A stretch of 64,000 nt of DNA from NCBI GenBank assembly GCA_019915015.1, contig JAHBBC010000033.1, positions 1-64,000 on the forward strand. The letters are read 5' to 3'. Under the pieces are notes generated by a model. That model searched no databases. It saw only the letters and a list, made by a program, of their open reading frames with translations, and was not told where the DNA came from. The position numbers were made by a program, and so were the translations under genes. The DNA is from Auriscalpium vulgare (taxonomy: Eukaryota > Basidiomycota > Agaricomycetes > Russulales > Auriscalpiaceae). Each line of letters opens with the position of its first letter. Position 1 is the first letter of the stretch. This document shows positions 23,376 through 34,751 of the stretch, one piece after another.

Positions 23376-23667
23376 ATGACGGTATGTATCGCACATACCA
23401 TCATTGGACCCCCACCAAACAGAAACCCCCGCGCACTAGCAACGACAACGCCTCTGCATGTCCCGCATCCCGCACCCCGTCTCGTCCAGCATCTCACCCA
23501 ATCAACCCCTCACTCCTAATCGCCCTCTCCCTCGCCGTCGTCTTCAGGGTAAATCTCTCTTGCTCCTCCAATTTCGCTCACGCTAGAGCCCTTTTCTTCA
23601 GCGTGCAAGTCAGTCTACAGCGCGCACAAGTAACACAACCAAGAGACGCACTTTGCCCGCATCGTAG
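23376..23667 (+). CDS. Possible 70-aa single-pass membrane protein
   Basis: Three exons fit in phase: 23376-23381 (ATGACG), 23423-23548 and 23587-23667, with GT-AG introns of 41 and 38 nt. The product has a Pro/Ser/Thr-rich N-terminus, a hydrophobic segment (LLIALSLAVVF) and a basic Ser/Thr tail. The tiny first exon and short introns make this model weak; it may be chance. Confidence 0.25.
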
Positions 23668-24250
23668 AGGCTTACCAGGTTTAAGACGAAGCAAAACCCG
23701 GCCAAGCGGATGTCCCCCAAGCCATGCCCTGCCCGCACCGCGCCTTTCAGGTAGTGCGGGGCAGAATGGGAGCGGGAGAGCAACGCACAGTGGTGGTCGA
23801 CCGTGATCGCGGCAGCGCAGAGCGCACAGGAGCGCACCACTGCTACGACCGTGCGACGCACAGAGGCATCGGAGAGGTCCGCGAGCAGCACGACAAGAAT
23901 GGCGAGCACAAGCGCGGCGATGCGCAAGTCCACCGCGTGGCCGCCTGCGCACGCAGTTCCAGTTAGCCTGAGCGGCGCGATGCGCATGGGGATGGGAGAT
24001 GAACGACGACGCACAGTAGCGGTCGGCCGTGATCGCGGCAGCAGCGAGCAGGTAGCTGGCGGTAAAGATCAAGATTCGGGACCCAGAGGGCAGACGCAAG
24101 AGCATGCAAGAGCACGTTAGTAAGAATCGAGATGACGCCGAGAAGGTCTTATCATGACACTTTGAAATGACTGTCTTCCGCGCAAGGTCGACAACGGAGA
24201 CTAGGCCACGAGTAAAATGCACTATGATTTAAAAGCGGCAGACAAAACAA
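23668..24250. repeat. Imperfect ~225-bp tandem duplication
   Basis: Phrases such as GTGATCGCGGCAGC and CGCACAGT(A/G)G(C/T)GGTCG occur at about 23,785-23,817 and again at about 24,010-24,047. On the minus strand both copies read hydrophobic sequence containing AAAIT(A/V)D. A membrane protein on the minus strand (about 23,578-24,222) is possible, but frames change and I could not build a model. Confidence 0.35.
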
Positions 24251-26189
24251 GGTCGGGGTGAGTTCCAGACGCACTCAATTAATTTGAACTTGAGGTGCTT
24301 CCCGTGTGCGTGATATTGTCCGATTCCTCGCCCACGGCACCTTTATCGATATGCGGGGAAGATAGGACTCATTTGTCAGTTATGTAGCGTGTTGGGCCTT
24401 AGTACACCTGATATAACAGATGGACTAGAGCCGCTCGCATCTGTAGGCGTAGGGCAACTGTATTGGCAGAATTAAGGGTTAATGATAGCGTCTGCGTCGC
24501 AAGAAATCAGAGCCAGTGCAGGATTACGATTCCCTTGAATCGTTTCTTATGTAAGCACCAGTCGCCGTTTTTGGACCCCCATGCAACTTTCATCTTCCCC
24601 CCCATATATAGCTATTTGTTCACACGGTCCAATTTCCCTAGCAAACACAATTCCCCCTCTTCGCACTTCAAAAGACTCCCGTTTCAGACAGTATTTCGCA
24701 TTTTTTAAGCTAACTAGAATAGATATGCACATAATTTCAGTGGCTCTGAAGTCAGAAGAAAATGCTCCATAATTGCCATTTCCGGTAAATAATTCCCACG
24801 CTTGATCCCATGACGTCAGTCTCGGATGCACAGCACAAGTGCACTCGGAAACTACGTCATTCCTCTCTACTCCGGCTACTGTACTACCCGGACTCGATTA
24901 CCAATCTTTTCAAAACTGTTTATAACGAATTGAACTGCAAACCTTCAAGTTTAGAAGACTATACAGTGCAGATACCACTGGACTACAGAGCCATTGACAA
25001 TATATACATCAATACATATGTTATAGACTATTCCTCTAGGCTTTTCAAAGCATCTAAGTCTGTCACCTCCCATTCGTGCATCCAGAAATCATGTCATGTC
25101 TGAGCTCTAGCCAAAGTACTACGCGGAGTGAAGTACATATAAGTGTTTCTATCAGAAATTGAACTGCAGACCATGCCCCTGATCAATACCTGGCGGCCTG
25201 TGCAAGCATGCGAGCGAGGCCGGCCAGGTATTAATTGGGGCATGGTTGAGTCCATGTTTCACGGAGCAATGCACAATGTTGCTGAGCAAGTTCATGCACA
25301 GCGATGATGGGCACCCACATGTAGTATAGTGGTAATGTGTCAGATAGTACCAGATCCCTTGAGCGCTGAAGAGGGTACTGCAATGTGTGCGAGCGAGTGC
25401 CAGGCTCCCGAAGATGATCAGAGCGCGTCTCCGATGAGAGTAGGGAGGTGTGCAATCAGAGGTGATGGTTGGAATGCGTGATCAGTCGGAGAATCATCAA
25501 CGAGGGGTTGGAGGAGAGGATGTGTGTTGCAAGCAACTGGGAACAACTGCACACTGCACTGTGTGCACAATCATCGAAATATGGTCAGAACAACAGAGAG
25601 GAGTGCAGACAACAACACTGAACCATTGCACTCATGTGACTAGTCAGAAGAGCAAGGGCAATGGTTGGAAGACTAGGATGAGTAGTGCGACACGAGCGAG
25701 GGTGCAATCACTGCGGGACGAGAGCAATGCAACTGTAATAGCCGGTGTCGCAAGACAGTCAGAGCAACGTAGAGCTCGCACAACGGCTAATGGGATGACG
25801 ATGGGACAAGATGAGACCCAGGAGAATAATAAGCTGACTGTGAGACAACTGTGACAGTTGTGTCACTGACATGTTGGATATCCTACTTATATTGTTCTCT
25901 TCCTACTCTTGTGATACCTTTGAATACCTTTGATTGCAACCCCACAGTGTTACTGGTTCCTTAGTCTGTATTTGTATTTACGCACCGCGGCTGCTTACTT
26001 AATATCATCCTTCTTGCCTTACACCCTCACCCAGCGTACTTCATCGAGACACTCCGAAAGTACACATGAGGGATTAGGCATAGGACCCAGCTTCCTCGAG
26101 AGACAACGCCTGTCTCTCGTACCACTCACACATCCCGTCGTTCTGAAAGGACGACTCCCGGACAGCTACATGTTGCCTTGCCCGGACGA
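24251..26189. other. Intergenic DNA with a 23-bp hairpin
   Basis: No gene supported. Arms CCATGCCCCTGATCAATACC (25,171-, continuing TGG) and its near-complement (25,224-25,245) form an inverted repeat around a 30-nt loop. An unrecognised frame at 24,810-25,103 is AT-rich with no family features. Confidence 0.35.
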
Positions 26190-26405
26190 TGTTGGAATAT
26201 CACGTGCATGTCGAGCTCAACGCCGCACCGGCATCTTCCGGGTACTGTACAGTACATACGAACCTTATTCCGTGGACATGTAGCTAGCTCTTTTGCTACG
26301 ATATCCCTTACGGATTACGCCCAGCTTCGTATACGCTACCCAGCGCTAATTCGAATATCCTTCGTTGTCCCTCATCGTCCTTGTGCGTGGAGCCGATCCT
26401 CAACA
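26190..26405. repeat. 5' LTR of the TRIM-like element
   Basis: 216 bp, TG...CA ends with inverted TGTTG/CAACA. Preceded by target duplication GACGA. Confidence 0.85.
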
Positions 26406-27257
26406 TAATCCGTCTACCTTGGTCGTTGGGAATATCGACCGGCCTCTTGCCTTGACAGTGGACACCGGCTGTCCTGTCTCAGCCGTGCGTCGTGGGCACG
26501 TAACTGGACCTCGTGCCGCAGCGCCTTCGCGTAACCGAACCTCGCGTCGTATCCCAGGTGGGCATAACACTTGTCTTGTCATTGGGCCTTAAATCCCTTC
26601 CCCCTTCTTCGACGCTCCTTTCCGATTCCCCCCCTCACTCAATGTTCCGCCGTCCTCGCTGTCGTTGTCATCCGTTGTCCGCGCTACGGGACATGAGGCT
26701 CACGCCTCACAGAGCATCGTCTGCTCTCGAGATAGGTGGCATCCAGCCACACAGAGAGAGTCCGGCTTCGGGGCTTTAGGTGCGCAATCGCATCACCGAG
26801 TGGTTGGTTGGCTGGCAGGGAGATGAAGACATGGGCTTGGAAGTTGGTCAGGTTGGACAGGCTGGAAGTGCGTCCAGAGCCAGGGAGTGGCAGGATCAGT
26901 CCAGGAGTTGGGTCAGGCGCTAGGATTTCCTACTGTCTGGGGTTACTAGGCATGTCATCATCTTCTATCTCTTCCTTCTGCTGTTATGCTTTTCCCATCC
27001 CCCTTTGAATCCCCCTTCCCATTTTCTGTCCCTGTTTCCTGTTGGCGTTTTCGCTCGAGGGACGATGTTGGAATATCACGTGCATGTCGAGCTCAACGCC
27101 GCACCGGCATCTTCCGGGTACTGTACAGTACATACGAACCTTATTCCGTGGACATGTAGCTAGCTCTTTTGCTACGATATCCCTTACGGATTACGCCCAG
27201 CTTCGTATACGCTACCCGGCGCTAATTCGAATATCCTTCGTTGTCCCTCATCGTCCT

Positions 27258-27449
27258 TGTAAGGCGGACGCCTTCCAGATGGACTGAGGCTAGGGTTAGG
27301 AGAGGTTGAGGTTTATTTGTCAGCGAAGGGACGAAGCGCGAGCGAGCCCGAGAGTATGGGCAGCTCTTTCACACTTGTACTTATCTCATCTTGGAACAAG
27401 ACGGGGTATTGTGTACTTTGTGTGATCTAAGAGCGACAACACCCTTACA
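27258..27449 (+). repeat. 5' LTR of the Ty3/gypsy element
   Basis: 192 bp, starts TGTAAGGCGG and ends ACACCCTTACA. Followed by a short leader to the gag ATG at 27,543. Confidence 0.92.
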
Positions 27450-27542
27450 CTTTTTTACACATCCATATCGTTTTGATACAAGCTGAAATACGTACGGACT
27501 GTAAGAGTCCAATAGCACAAACCGAGCGTCATCCAAAGTTGG

Positions 27543-30500
27543 ATGAAAGCATCCACCCCGTATCCTAACTCAAAGGTTCCGAAACCGGGCCGTACGACAT
27601 CCAACTCGATTAGAGCAGGATCAGAGAGACCGTTAACCGTACACACTATACGTATGGCGACCCAGCAGGCCCGCAAAGAGGCTGGAGAATCGAGCAAGCG
27701 CGTGGTTGAGCCACCGGCCCGCACGGAGCCGGAGCGGCCGAGCGAAGAGCTCGAAAATGGCAGCACAAGCGGCGAAAAGGTCGTCGAAGATAAGGAGAAT
27801 GAGGGTGAGGAAGCGAGAGCGTCGAAGGAGAAAGGTAAACAAAAGGCTAAGCGGCCTGAATCAACGCCGAATGACGGTGACGACGCTAAAGAGATGTTGT
27901 TGAAGGTACTAGACGAGTTCAGTACCACGATAGATGGGAATATAAACGTCACCAATGGAGCCATCGAGATGGCTACCGAGGCCATGAAACGGGCCAATGA
28001 CGTGCGTGAGAGCACGCGGCAACTACAAGACCGGTGGGCGGACGTACGCAGTAAACTGCAGGCGTATCAAGGCCCGAATGTGCGCGACGAGGAGTCGACG
28101 CACCAGTCAAAAATAATCAGCACGCCGGCATGGCAGCGAGACGGATCGGTAAATCCGGAGGAAATCTGGGTTAGTAACCTACGACTCGGCGAGGCACCTA
28201 GCTTCAAATACATGAGCACTACCTACACCTTAGCGCAGTTGCTCGAGCCGCGAGGCCAGTGGGAGTCGGCCGAGAGCTACACGTACCGAGAGGAGGTAGT
28301 AAATGACTACTACGAGTGGAAGAGAGCGGCTAGGGAGAAGCTCCTGGCATCTTACGATAGCCTGCGCACGGAACAGGAAGCGCAGGAGGAGAACCTCACG
28401 CTGAACGAGATCGAGGAGATGCTGGTCAAACAGCCAGAGCCGCAGTCGAATGGCGATGTAAGGCGTCAGAGGGACCTCGAAAGAGGAGCAGTAGTGTTTG
28501 GATCAATCGAAGCAGCAGCAAAGGTATGGGACGAAAGTCTGAAGCGAGGAGAGCGCGAGGCGTTCAAAAACATGCGCAAAGATGATCAGCATAAGGAGGA
28601 ACCATTACACAGCGAAGGGGAGCATCGAGACCGTACGTCGAACCGCCACGATTACAACGGAGGTGGAGACAGACGCGGCGAGCGGTGGACCCGTACACCT
28701 AACCGTGATGACGGTCGTGGCCAAGACAGACGAGATGTCCAGCGGGATCTCAGTGACCGACGACAAGACGAAGGTCTTGGACGCAACAATCGCGATGAGC
28801 GGCGAGGCAATGACGACAGGCGTAAAGAGTATACCGGAGGAGCGCCAGGAGGGAATGACCCCGACGACTCATCGCAGGGCGACGAAGGGTCGTTCCACGG
28901 ACGCCGCGTGGGGTTACCCCAGGGGAACGCGCGTGGACGGGGAGGTGAATCAGGCAGACAAGAGATCACGCCTGACTACCAATCCAACGGCCGAGACAGC
29001 GCAGCAGTAATGAAACTGCGACAGGCGGTACGAGAAGGACTTACTGAGGAACTGCCGGAGCTTCCAAAAGGATTTAAAGTTCCCGCGCAGACCAAATATG
29101 ACGGTACGGATAAGCCAGAGAAGTTCTGGATCTTCACATCCGACTTCATGACATGGCTGCAACTCAGTCGATTAGTCGAACCGAAATATCGGGCCGCACA
29201 GATTATGTTGTTGGGTACGGCACTAGAAGGAGAAGCGTCAGAGTGGTACGCTCAGGAAATAAAAGATCCAGACAGACAGAAACGCACATGGACGCTTGAG
29301 GAAGCGTTGGTGGCAATGTACGGGAGATTCATACACAAAGCATCGATACAGGAAGCTTTTGTCAATTTCCGCAAAACGCGGTACGACCCTGATAGGGGGT
29401 TAGTAGCGTACTATAAAGACCTCAGGAAATGGGCTCAGCGGATGGCAGAACATCCAGATAGTTATACGTTCAACCGCAAGTTGATGCAGGGTATACCCCA
29501 GCACTTGCTAGGGCCAGCGATGTTAAGCCGCGACTTGAGCGCGGAGTACTCGACCGCAGAAGCGATTATGGACGCTGTGATAGCGGTGCAAGACCGCGAC
29601 GAGTTCATGAATACGCTGACGCGCGGGAGGCGAGTCAATGTTGAGGAGACCACAGCGATGACCCGCAAAGGGCAAACATACCGTGATCGGCGTCCATTGA
29701 GACACGCAACCCAAACCACAGGGGTCATGGCGGGTAAACCGACAGTGGAGACGCCGAAAGTCACGTCATCGGCAATGCCAGCATCAGATGCGGCACGCGG
29801 GCATGAGGGGCGGAATGCCCATGCGGGACCCAGCAGGGGAGGCAATGCAGGCCGATTCGACGCCAGGAATAAGCCTGGAGGCAGCGGCCGGGCCAAAGGA
29901 GCTGGTGTGACGTGTTACGCATGTGGACAAATGGGTCATTACTCATCTGATCCCAAATGTCCGCAGTATGGTAAAGGGCCACAAGGGGCCAGACTGAATG
30001 CGGTTGACGCGTTGGAAGTCAAGAGGGGCAATGAAGATAAAACAGAGACGAGCCGCGAGACGGCGGTGGTTGACGTCGATGACGACGACCAGACCGAGGG
30101 GAACGTGGACAACGAGAACGTTGTGGAGGTATACTCGGACTATGAGAGCGAGTATGAAGGGTCGCAGTACGACCCAGACGATGAACCGAGGGCGACCACC
30201 GAGTACGAGTCAGACAACGAGTTTGACGACGTACAATACTTTGGTGGGATGACTCTGGGGGACGACAGACGTCAGGCGGCGCTAGAGGCACAGGAAGAAG
30301 AGACGGTGCAGCGACTCAGAGAAGCAGCGCAGATACACCAGCGTCAGAGAGCTGATGCATGGGTATCTGGGTGGAATTCTGCGTTAACAAACGTGAACCG
30401 TGCACTGGACAACGTGCTTGGCGACCGCGCCCCGTCAGCTACGGCTGAATCGCTGTTACTGGTCAGCAAGATACGTGGTATAATAAGGGGCATGGACCGT

Positions 30501-31289
30501 GTTACACCCACAGAGTTCCGTACCTGGTTTGGCGAGACCCAGGGACACCCCGACTCAGCTGCAAGGGCAGCGGATATATTGTCGCGCAGATTCGGGTGGC
30601 ACAATATTCCTCGTGCACCAAACGACGCGGACGATGACTATGCATCAATGCCGGACCTCAAAACAATATCATCTGAGGGTGAAATCGAGGAAGAACTCCG
30701 TGCGTTATTCGATGGTCAGGGGAACTCACACATCGATTTGGAGAGGGCACCCCACTTCGCGAAAGATCGCATATACCGATCAGCGGTGAACCGCACGTAC
30801 CCTACGGGGGTACGACCGGTACGCAATGCGCAGAACCAGCTGTGCCTCGCAGCGTACGTTACGATTAAAGGCCATCGAGCGCTGGCGCTGTTTGATAGCG
30901 GGTCAACTGCAGACCTAGTTAGCCCGGACTTTGCGCGCGTGGCGAACCTGCAGTTGTTCGCACTGGAAAAACCAGTCCCACTCCAGCTGGGCTGTGTTGG
31001 CAGTCGGTCCTCGATCAATTTTGGCACTGAGCCGATGATTGCTTTCGGTGGTGTCGAACAGCAATGGTACTTTGACGTGGCCAACATTGATCGCTACGAT
31101 GTTATTATCGGCACACCGTTCCTGTCAATACTCGGTATCGTGCTTAACTTTAGACGGCATGAGATTGTGTCCCCGCACGAAAGCGTGCGTGCCCTCTTGG
31201 AGGGGGAGGAACCTCGGCTCAAGCGAGCAAAGGTTAAAAAGACGGCGAAAACGACGCCAAGAGGCGACGGCGGTCTGAAAACCGAATGA
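27543..31289 (+). CDS. gag: Gag polyprotein with zinc knuckle and aspartic protease, 1248 aa
   Basis: The N-terminal ~450 residues are highly charged (K/E, then R/D-rich). The retrotransposon Gag core lies near residues 490-680 (contains FWIFTSDFMTWLQLS and LGTALEGEASEWYAQEI). A zinc knuckle CYACGQMGHYSSDPKC starts at residue 791; the last spacing is six rather than the usual four residues. An acidic region follows, then an aspartic protease with LFDSGSTADLVSP (Asp at about 1118) and IDRYDVIIGTPFL. It ends at a UGA (31,287-31,289) that is followed by CTA, in the same frame as pol. The ATG at 27,543 is the first in frame after the leader. Confidence 0.9.
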   Translation: MKASTPYPNSKVPKPGRTTSNSIRAGSERPLTVHTIRMATQQARKEAGESSKRVVEPPARTEPERPSEELENGSTSGEKVVEDKENEGEEARASKEKGKQKAKRPESTPNDGDDAKEMLLKVLDEFSTTIDGNINVTNGAIEMATEAMKRANDVRESTRQLQDRWADVRSKLQAYQGPNVRDEESTHQSKIISTPAWQRDGSVNPEEIWVSNLRLGEAPSFKYMSTTYTLAQLLEPRGQWESAESYTYREEVVNDYYEWKRAAREKLLASYDSLRTEQEAQEENLTLNEIEEMLVKQPEPQSNGDVRRQRDLERGAVVFGSIEAAAKVWDESLKRGEREAFKNMRKDDQHKEEPLHSEGEHRDRTSNRHDYNGGGDRRGERWTRTPNRDDGRGQDRRDVQRDLSDRRQDEGLGRNNRDERRGNDDRRKEYTGGAPGGNDPDDSSQGDEGSFHGRRVGLPQGNARGRGGESGRQEITPDYQSNGRDSAAVMKLRQAVREGLTEELPELPKGFKVPAQTKYDGTDKPEKFWIFTSDFMTWLQLSRLVEPKYRAAQIMLLGTALEGEASEWYAQEIKDPDRQKRTWTLEEALVAMYGRFIHKASIQEAFVNFRKTRYDPDRGLVAYYKDLRKWAQRMAEHPDSYTFNRKLMQGIPQHLLGPAMLSRDLSAEYSTAEAIMDAVIAVQDRDEFMNTLTRGRRVNVEETTAMTRKGQTYRDRRPLRHATQTTGVMAGKPTVETPKVTSSAMPASDAARGHEGRNAHAGPSRGGNAGRFDARNKPGGSGRAKGAGVTCYACGQMGHYSSDPKCPQYGKGPQGARLNAVDALEVKRGNEDKTETSRETAVVDVDDDDQTEGNVDNENVVEVYSDYESEYEGSQYDPDDEPRATTEYESDNEFDDVQYFGGMTLGDDRRQAALEAQEEETVQRLREAAQIHQRQRADAWVSGWNSALTNVNRALDNVLGDRAPSATAESLLLVSKIRGIIRGMDRVTPTEFRTWFGETQGHPDSAARAADILSRRFGWHNIPRAPNDADDDYASMPDLKTISSEGEIEEELRALFDGQGNSHIDLERAPHFAKDRIYRSAVNRTYPTGVRPVRNAQNQLCLAAYVTIKGHRALALFDSGSTADLVSPDFARVANLQLFALEKPVPLQLGCVGSRSSINFGTEPMIAFGGVEQQWYFDVANIDRYDVIIGTPFLSILGIVLNFRRHEIVSPHESVRALLEGEEPRLKRAKVKKTAKTTPRGDGGLKTE

Positions 31290-31304
31290 CTACCTACCAG
31301 AGAA

Positions 31305-34300
31305 ATGCCCGAAGTGTCAGCAATGGCAGACACTGGACAAGGGGTGAACAGAAAGGAGGAGAAACGCGCTTATCAGAAGGAGGACATACCGCGATTGCGG
31401 GAAGGATGGTATGATAAATTTGAAGATATAATGAATGGGACGCCGAATCGGTTACCTCCAATGAGGGAGGTTAACCACGCTATCCCATTAATTGATGAGG
31501 AGATGAAATATAGGTACCACCTATCGCGATGCCCAGAGGCACTTCAGGAACAGCTGAAGCAAAAAATAGCTCGATATGTCGAGGCTGGCTGGTGGGGAAC
31601 AGCCACAACTGCACAAGCAGCACCGTTATTGTGCATTCCCAAGAAAAATGGGTCATTGTGCACCGTAGTTGACTGTCGGAAACGGAACGACAATACGGTT
31701 AAAGACGTGACGCCCCTGCCAGATCAGGATCGTATAAGAATGGACACTGCTAGAGCCAAGTACCGATCGAAGATTGACTTGACGGATGCGTACGAACAAG
31801 TGCGTGTGGAACCGTCCGACGTGTGGAAAACCGCGTTCTCTACCATATACGGGAACTACATCAGCTTCACAATGCAGCAAGGCGATTGTAACGCACCTGC
31901 TACGTTCCAACAGCTGATGACCGCGATATTTCGCGAGTTTATCGGATTGTTCATGCACGTCTACTTAGATGACATATTCGTATTCTCTGATACGATAGAG
32001 GACCATGAGAAGCATCTTGGCATGGTCTTCGAACGCCTGAGGGAGGCGGATCTATACCTGAAAAGGGAAAAATGTGAACTATACGCAGAAAAATTGGACT
32101 GCCTAGGCCACATAATTGATGACAAGGGTCTTCACGCCGACGCAGATAAAATGAGCAAAATACGCGAGTGGCGTACGCCGAGGAATTACCACGATATCCA
32201 GAGGTTCCTTGGATTAGTACAGTACTTAGCTCATTTTATGCCAGATGTATCGGCATATACAGGGCCACTATCAGCAATCACGAAAGGTGGTCAGTCGTTT
32301 CACTGGAGACCGCTGCATGCAAAATGCTTCGAGATGATTAAGGCACTCGCCTGCAAACGACCGATACTGCGACCGGTAGACTTCTCTCGAAACGAGAAAG
32401 TGTGGATTGTATGTGACGCATCCGCATCGGGGGTCGGGGCAGTATATGGTCAAGGGGCTGACTGGATGAACTGCCGACCCGCAGGATTTATGTCCAGGAA
32501 GTTCACCACCGCGCAACATGCTTACCGTGTGTTCGAGATGGAAACCATAGCCATACTTGAAGCGCTCCTGAAATGGGAGGATAAGCTATTAGGTCGCAAA
32601 GTAACAATCGTTACTGACCACAAAGCGCTGGAATTCTTCAATACGCAGCGCAACCTGTCGAGCCGTCAGACGCGGTGGATGGAGTATCTTAGTCGCTTCA
32701 ACTACGAGATTATTTACGTGAAAGGCGACAGCAACAAAGTCGCTGACTGCTTATCACGATACTATGAAGGCGACGAGGGAGATGAGGACGTCATGGATCA
32801 CGAATATGTGAACGCTGACGCACGGTTGGACCCGGAAAGTGAGGATTTGCCGCAAATGCGGGTGCTGGAGCTGCGTGTGTTGGAAGCACAGGGCGAACGC
32901 GTCCTCAAGGAAGCGGTAGAACCGCGCAGGCTGGAGGCCAATAGCCTCAACATTGAGCGTGGCGAAGATACGACGTCCGTCGTAGCCACTGCGGGCGATG
33001 GAAGTACACTGGCCACATCAGTGAACACGGAGGGACAGATCCCACTAACCGTGATGCATAACTCGGAGGTTATGGAGAAGATCAAGGAGTCGTACAGTAA
33101 CGACTCAACGTTTGGCAAAGTTATCGATGATATCGATGCATACCCAACATTTTCTATGGAAGACGGGTTAGTGACCACGGTGAACCGAGCCGGTGATCGG
33201 GTACTGTGCATACCACGAGGGGTATACGGGAAGAGATCCATCGTCGAGTTCTTGATTGATCAGGGTCATCAAGTACTGGGACATATGGGAACGCAGAAGA
33301 CCACGGATTATCTGCGACGCTGGTATTGGTGGCCAGGAATTGGCAAAGACGTGGATAAATTCTGTCAGTCTTGCGTGACATGCCAGATGTCAAAGACAAA
33401 CACTCGCGCACCTGCCGGGTTATTGCATAATATGCCTATACTGAGCTCGCCGTGGCAGTCCATTGGGATGGATTTTGTGGGACCATTTCCCCCGTCACGG
33501 GGATACGATTACCTCTGGGTCGTCATATGCCGCTTGACCAGCATGGTACACCTGATACCCGTGCATACCACGATCAAGGCGGCGGATCTGGCATGGTTGT
33601 ATGTCAAGGAAATCGTACGCTTACACGGGATACCGGAGACAATAGTCTCGGATAGAGATCCCAAGTTTACGTCGGCGTTCTGGAAGGAGACGCACCGACT
33701 ACTTGGGTCTAAATTACTGATGTCGACCGCGTTTCACCCCCAAACTGATGGGGCATCGGAGCGAGTAATTCGGTCCGTGGGTCAGATATTGAGAGCGTCA
33801 GTAAATCCGCAACAAACGGACTGGGTCGAACACATACCTATGACAGAGTTTGCGATAAACTCTACGATTAATGGGTCAAGCACGTTTGCGCCGTTCGAAT
33901 TGAATTACGGGTATATGCCCGTAACTCACCGAACTCCCATCAGCGACAAAGCCGCTCGAGGGGTGAAGGAATTCGCTGCAAGAGCGAGGCATCAGTTGGC
34001 CATGGCGCATGATGCTATAATAGATAGCCGGGTGCAGCAGACTTACCAAGCGAACAAACGTCGTCGAGTCGATCCAGGGATCAAGGTTGGCGACAAGGCG
34101 TTCTTGTCGACGCAGAACCTGTCCATGCCAAAAGGGCGAGCACGAAAGTTGATGCCTAAGTACTTAGGGCCGTTTACGGTGACTGCGTACGACGAGCGCA
34201 CGTCCACTTATTCTTTGGACTTACCCATAGAGCTCAAAGAACGCAGGATACATCCCACCTTCCACGCTAGTTTGATTCGACCGCATGTACCGAACGATGA

Positions 34301-34646
34301 CGCTCTGTTCCCGCACCGGGAGACGCGACGAGCGTTCGACATGGGGGAGCCTGATGAGCAGGAGTGGCTTGTAGACGAAATCGTGGCTCACCAATGGGAC
34401 AAACGGTCGTATCATTTCCTCGTTCGCTGGAATTACGGGGACGCCACTTGGGAACCGCGCAGTAATTGCGATGACCTTGAGGCGCTGGATAATTACTTAG
34501 CTCTCCAAGGGGTACGCAAGGTAGAGGATCTACCACATACGCCCGCACCCAAGAAGTCCAGTGCAGTGCGAGGCCGTGACAGGGATGCGCCGCAGACGGC
34601 GGCGCGCAAGTCGACGCGGCGAACTGCGCCGAAACGCCGGTCGTAG
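31305..34646 (+). CDS. pol: Pol: reverse transcriptase, RNase H, integrase with chromodomain, 1113 aa
   Basis: RT carries the YLDD box (Y220 to D223). RNase H follows with VWIVCDASASGVGAVYG (Asp about 371) and TDHKALEFF. Integrase has the HHCC zinc region (HQVLGHMG...CQSCVTCQ), then the DDE core: MDFVGPFP, VSDRDPKFTSAFWKE, AFHPQTDGASERV. A C-terminal chromodomain reads EWLVDEIVAHQW...FLVRWNYGDATWEPRSN, which marks the chromovirus clade and would target chromatin. Pol is in gag's frame, separated by one UGA and five codons; it could be made by readthrough, or by reinitiation at the ATG at 31,305. All catalytic motifs look intact. Confidence 0.92.
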   Translation: MPEVSAMADTGQGVNRKEEKRAYQKEDIPRLREGWYDKFEDIMNGTPNRLPPMREVNHAIPLIDEEMKYRYHLSRCPEALQEQLKQKIARYVEAGWWGTATTAQAAPLLCIPKKNGSLCTVVDCRKRNDNTVKDVTPLPDQDRIRMDTARAKYRSKIDLTDAYEQVRVEPSDVWKTAFSTIYGNYISFTMQQGDCNAPATFQQLMTAIFREFIGLFMHVYLDDIFVFSDTIEDHEKHLGMVFERLREADLYLKREKCELYAEKLDCLGHIIDDKGLHADADKMSKIREWRTPRNYHDIQRFLGLVQYLAHFMPDVSAYTGPLSAITKGGQSFHWRPLHAKCFEMIKALACKRPILRPVDFSRNEKVWIVCDASASGVGAVYGQGADWMNCRPAGFMSRKFTTAQHAYRVFEMETIAILEALLKWEDKLLGRKVTIVTDHKALEFFNTQRNLSSRQTRWMEYLSRFNYEIIYVKGDSNKVADCLSRYYEGDEGDEDVMDHEYVNADARLDPESEDLPQMRVLELRVLEAQGERVLKEAVEPRRLEANSLNIERGEDTTSVVATAGDGSTLATSVNTEGQIPLTVMHNSEVMEKIKESYSNDSTFGKVIDDIDAYPTFSMEDGLVTTVNRAGDRVLCIPRGVYGKRSIVEFLIDQGHQVLGHMGTQKTTDYLRRWYWWPGIGKDVDKFCQSCVTCQMSKTNTRAPAGLLHNMPILSSPWQSIGMDFVGPFPPSRGYDYLWVVICRLTSMVHLIPVHTTIKAADLAWLYVKEIVRLHGIPETIVSDRDPKFTSAFWKETHRLLGSKLLMSTAFHPQTDGASERVIRSVGQILRASVNPQQTDWVEHIPMTEFAINSTINGSSTFAPFELNYGYMPVTHRTPISDKAARGVKEFAARARHQLAMAHDAIIDSRVQQTYQANKRRRVDPGIKVGDKAFLSTQNLSMPKGRARKLMPKYLGPFTVTAYDERTSTYSLDLPIELKERRIHPTFHASLIRPHVPNDDALFPHRETRRAFDMGEPDEQEWLVDEIVAHQWDKRSYHFLVRWNYGDATWEPRSNCDDLEALDNYLALQGVRKVEDLPHTPAPKKSSAVRGRDRDAPQTAARKSTRRTAPKRRS

Positions 34647-34751
34647 TTCGGAAAAGGCCGGCGTGGGAATCATTACGCTATCAGCTGTACAGTAGCCAAG
34701 CGATGATGACGCACCGTGGGTGGACAGGAGGCTTCTCAGCGTCTATGCAAC

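Noticed and set aside
27285..27305. Telomere-like TAGGGTTAGG in the LTR
   Set aside because: Less than two repeats and present in both LTRs, so it is part of the element, not a telomere trace.
27450..27480. Primer-binding site after the 5' LTR of the Ty3 element
   Set aside because: No TGG start and no complementarity to a tRNA end or to the LTR that I can recognise.
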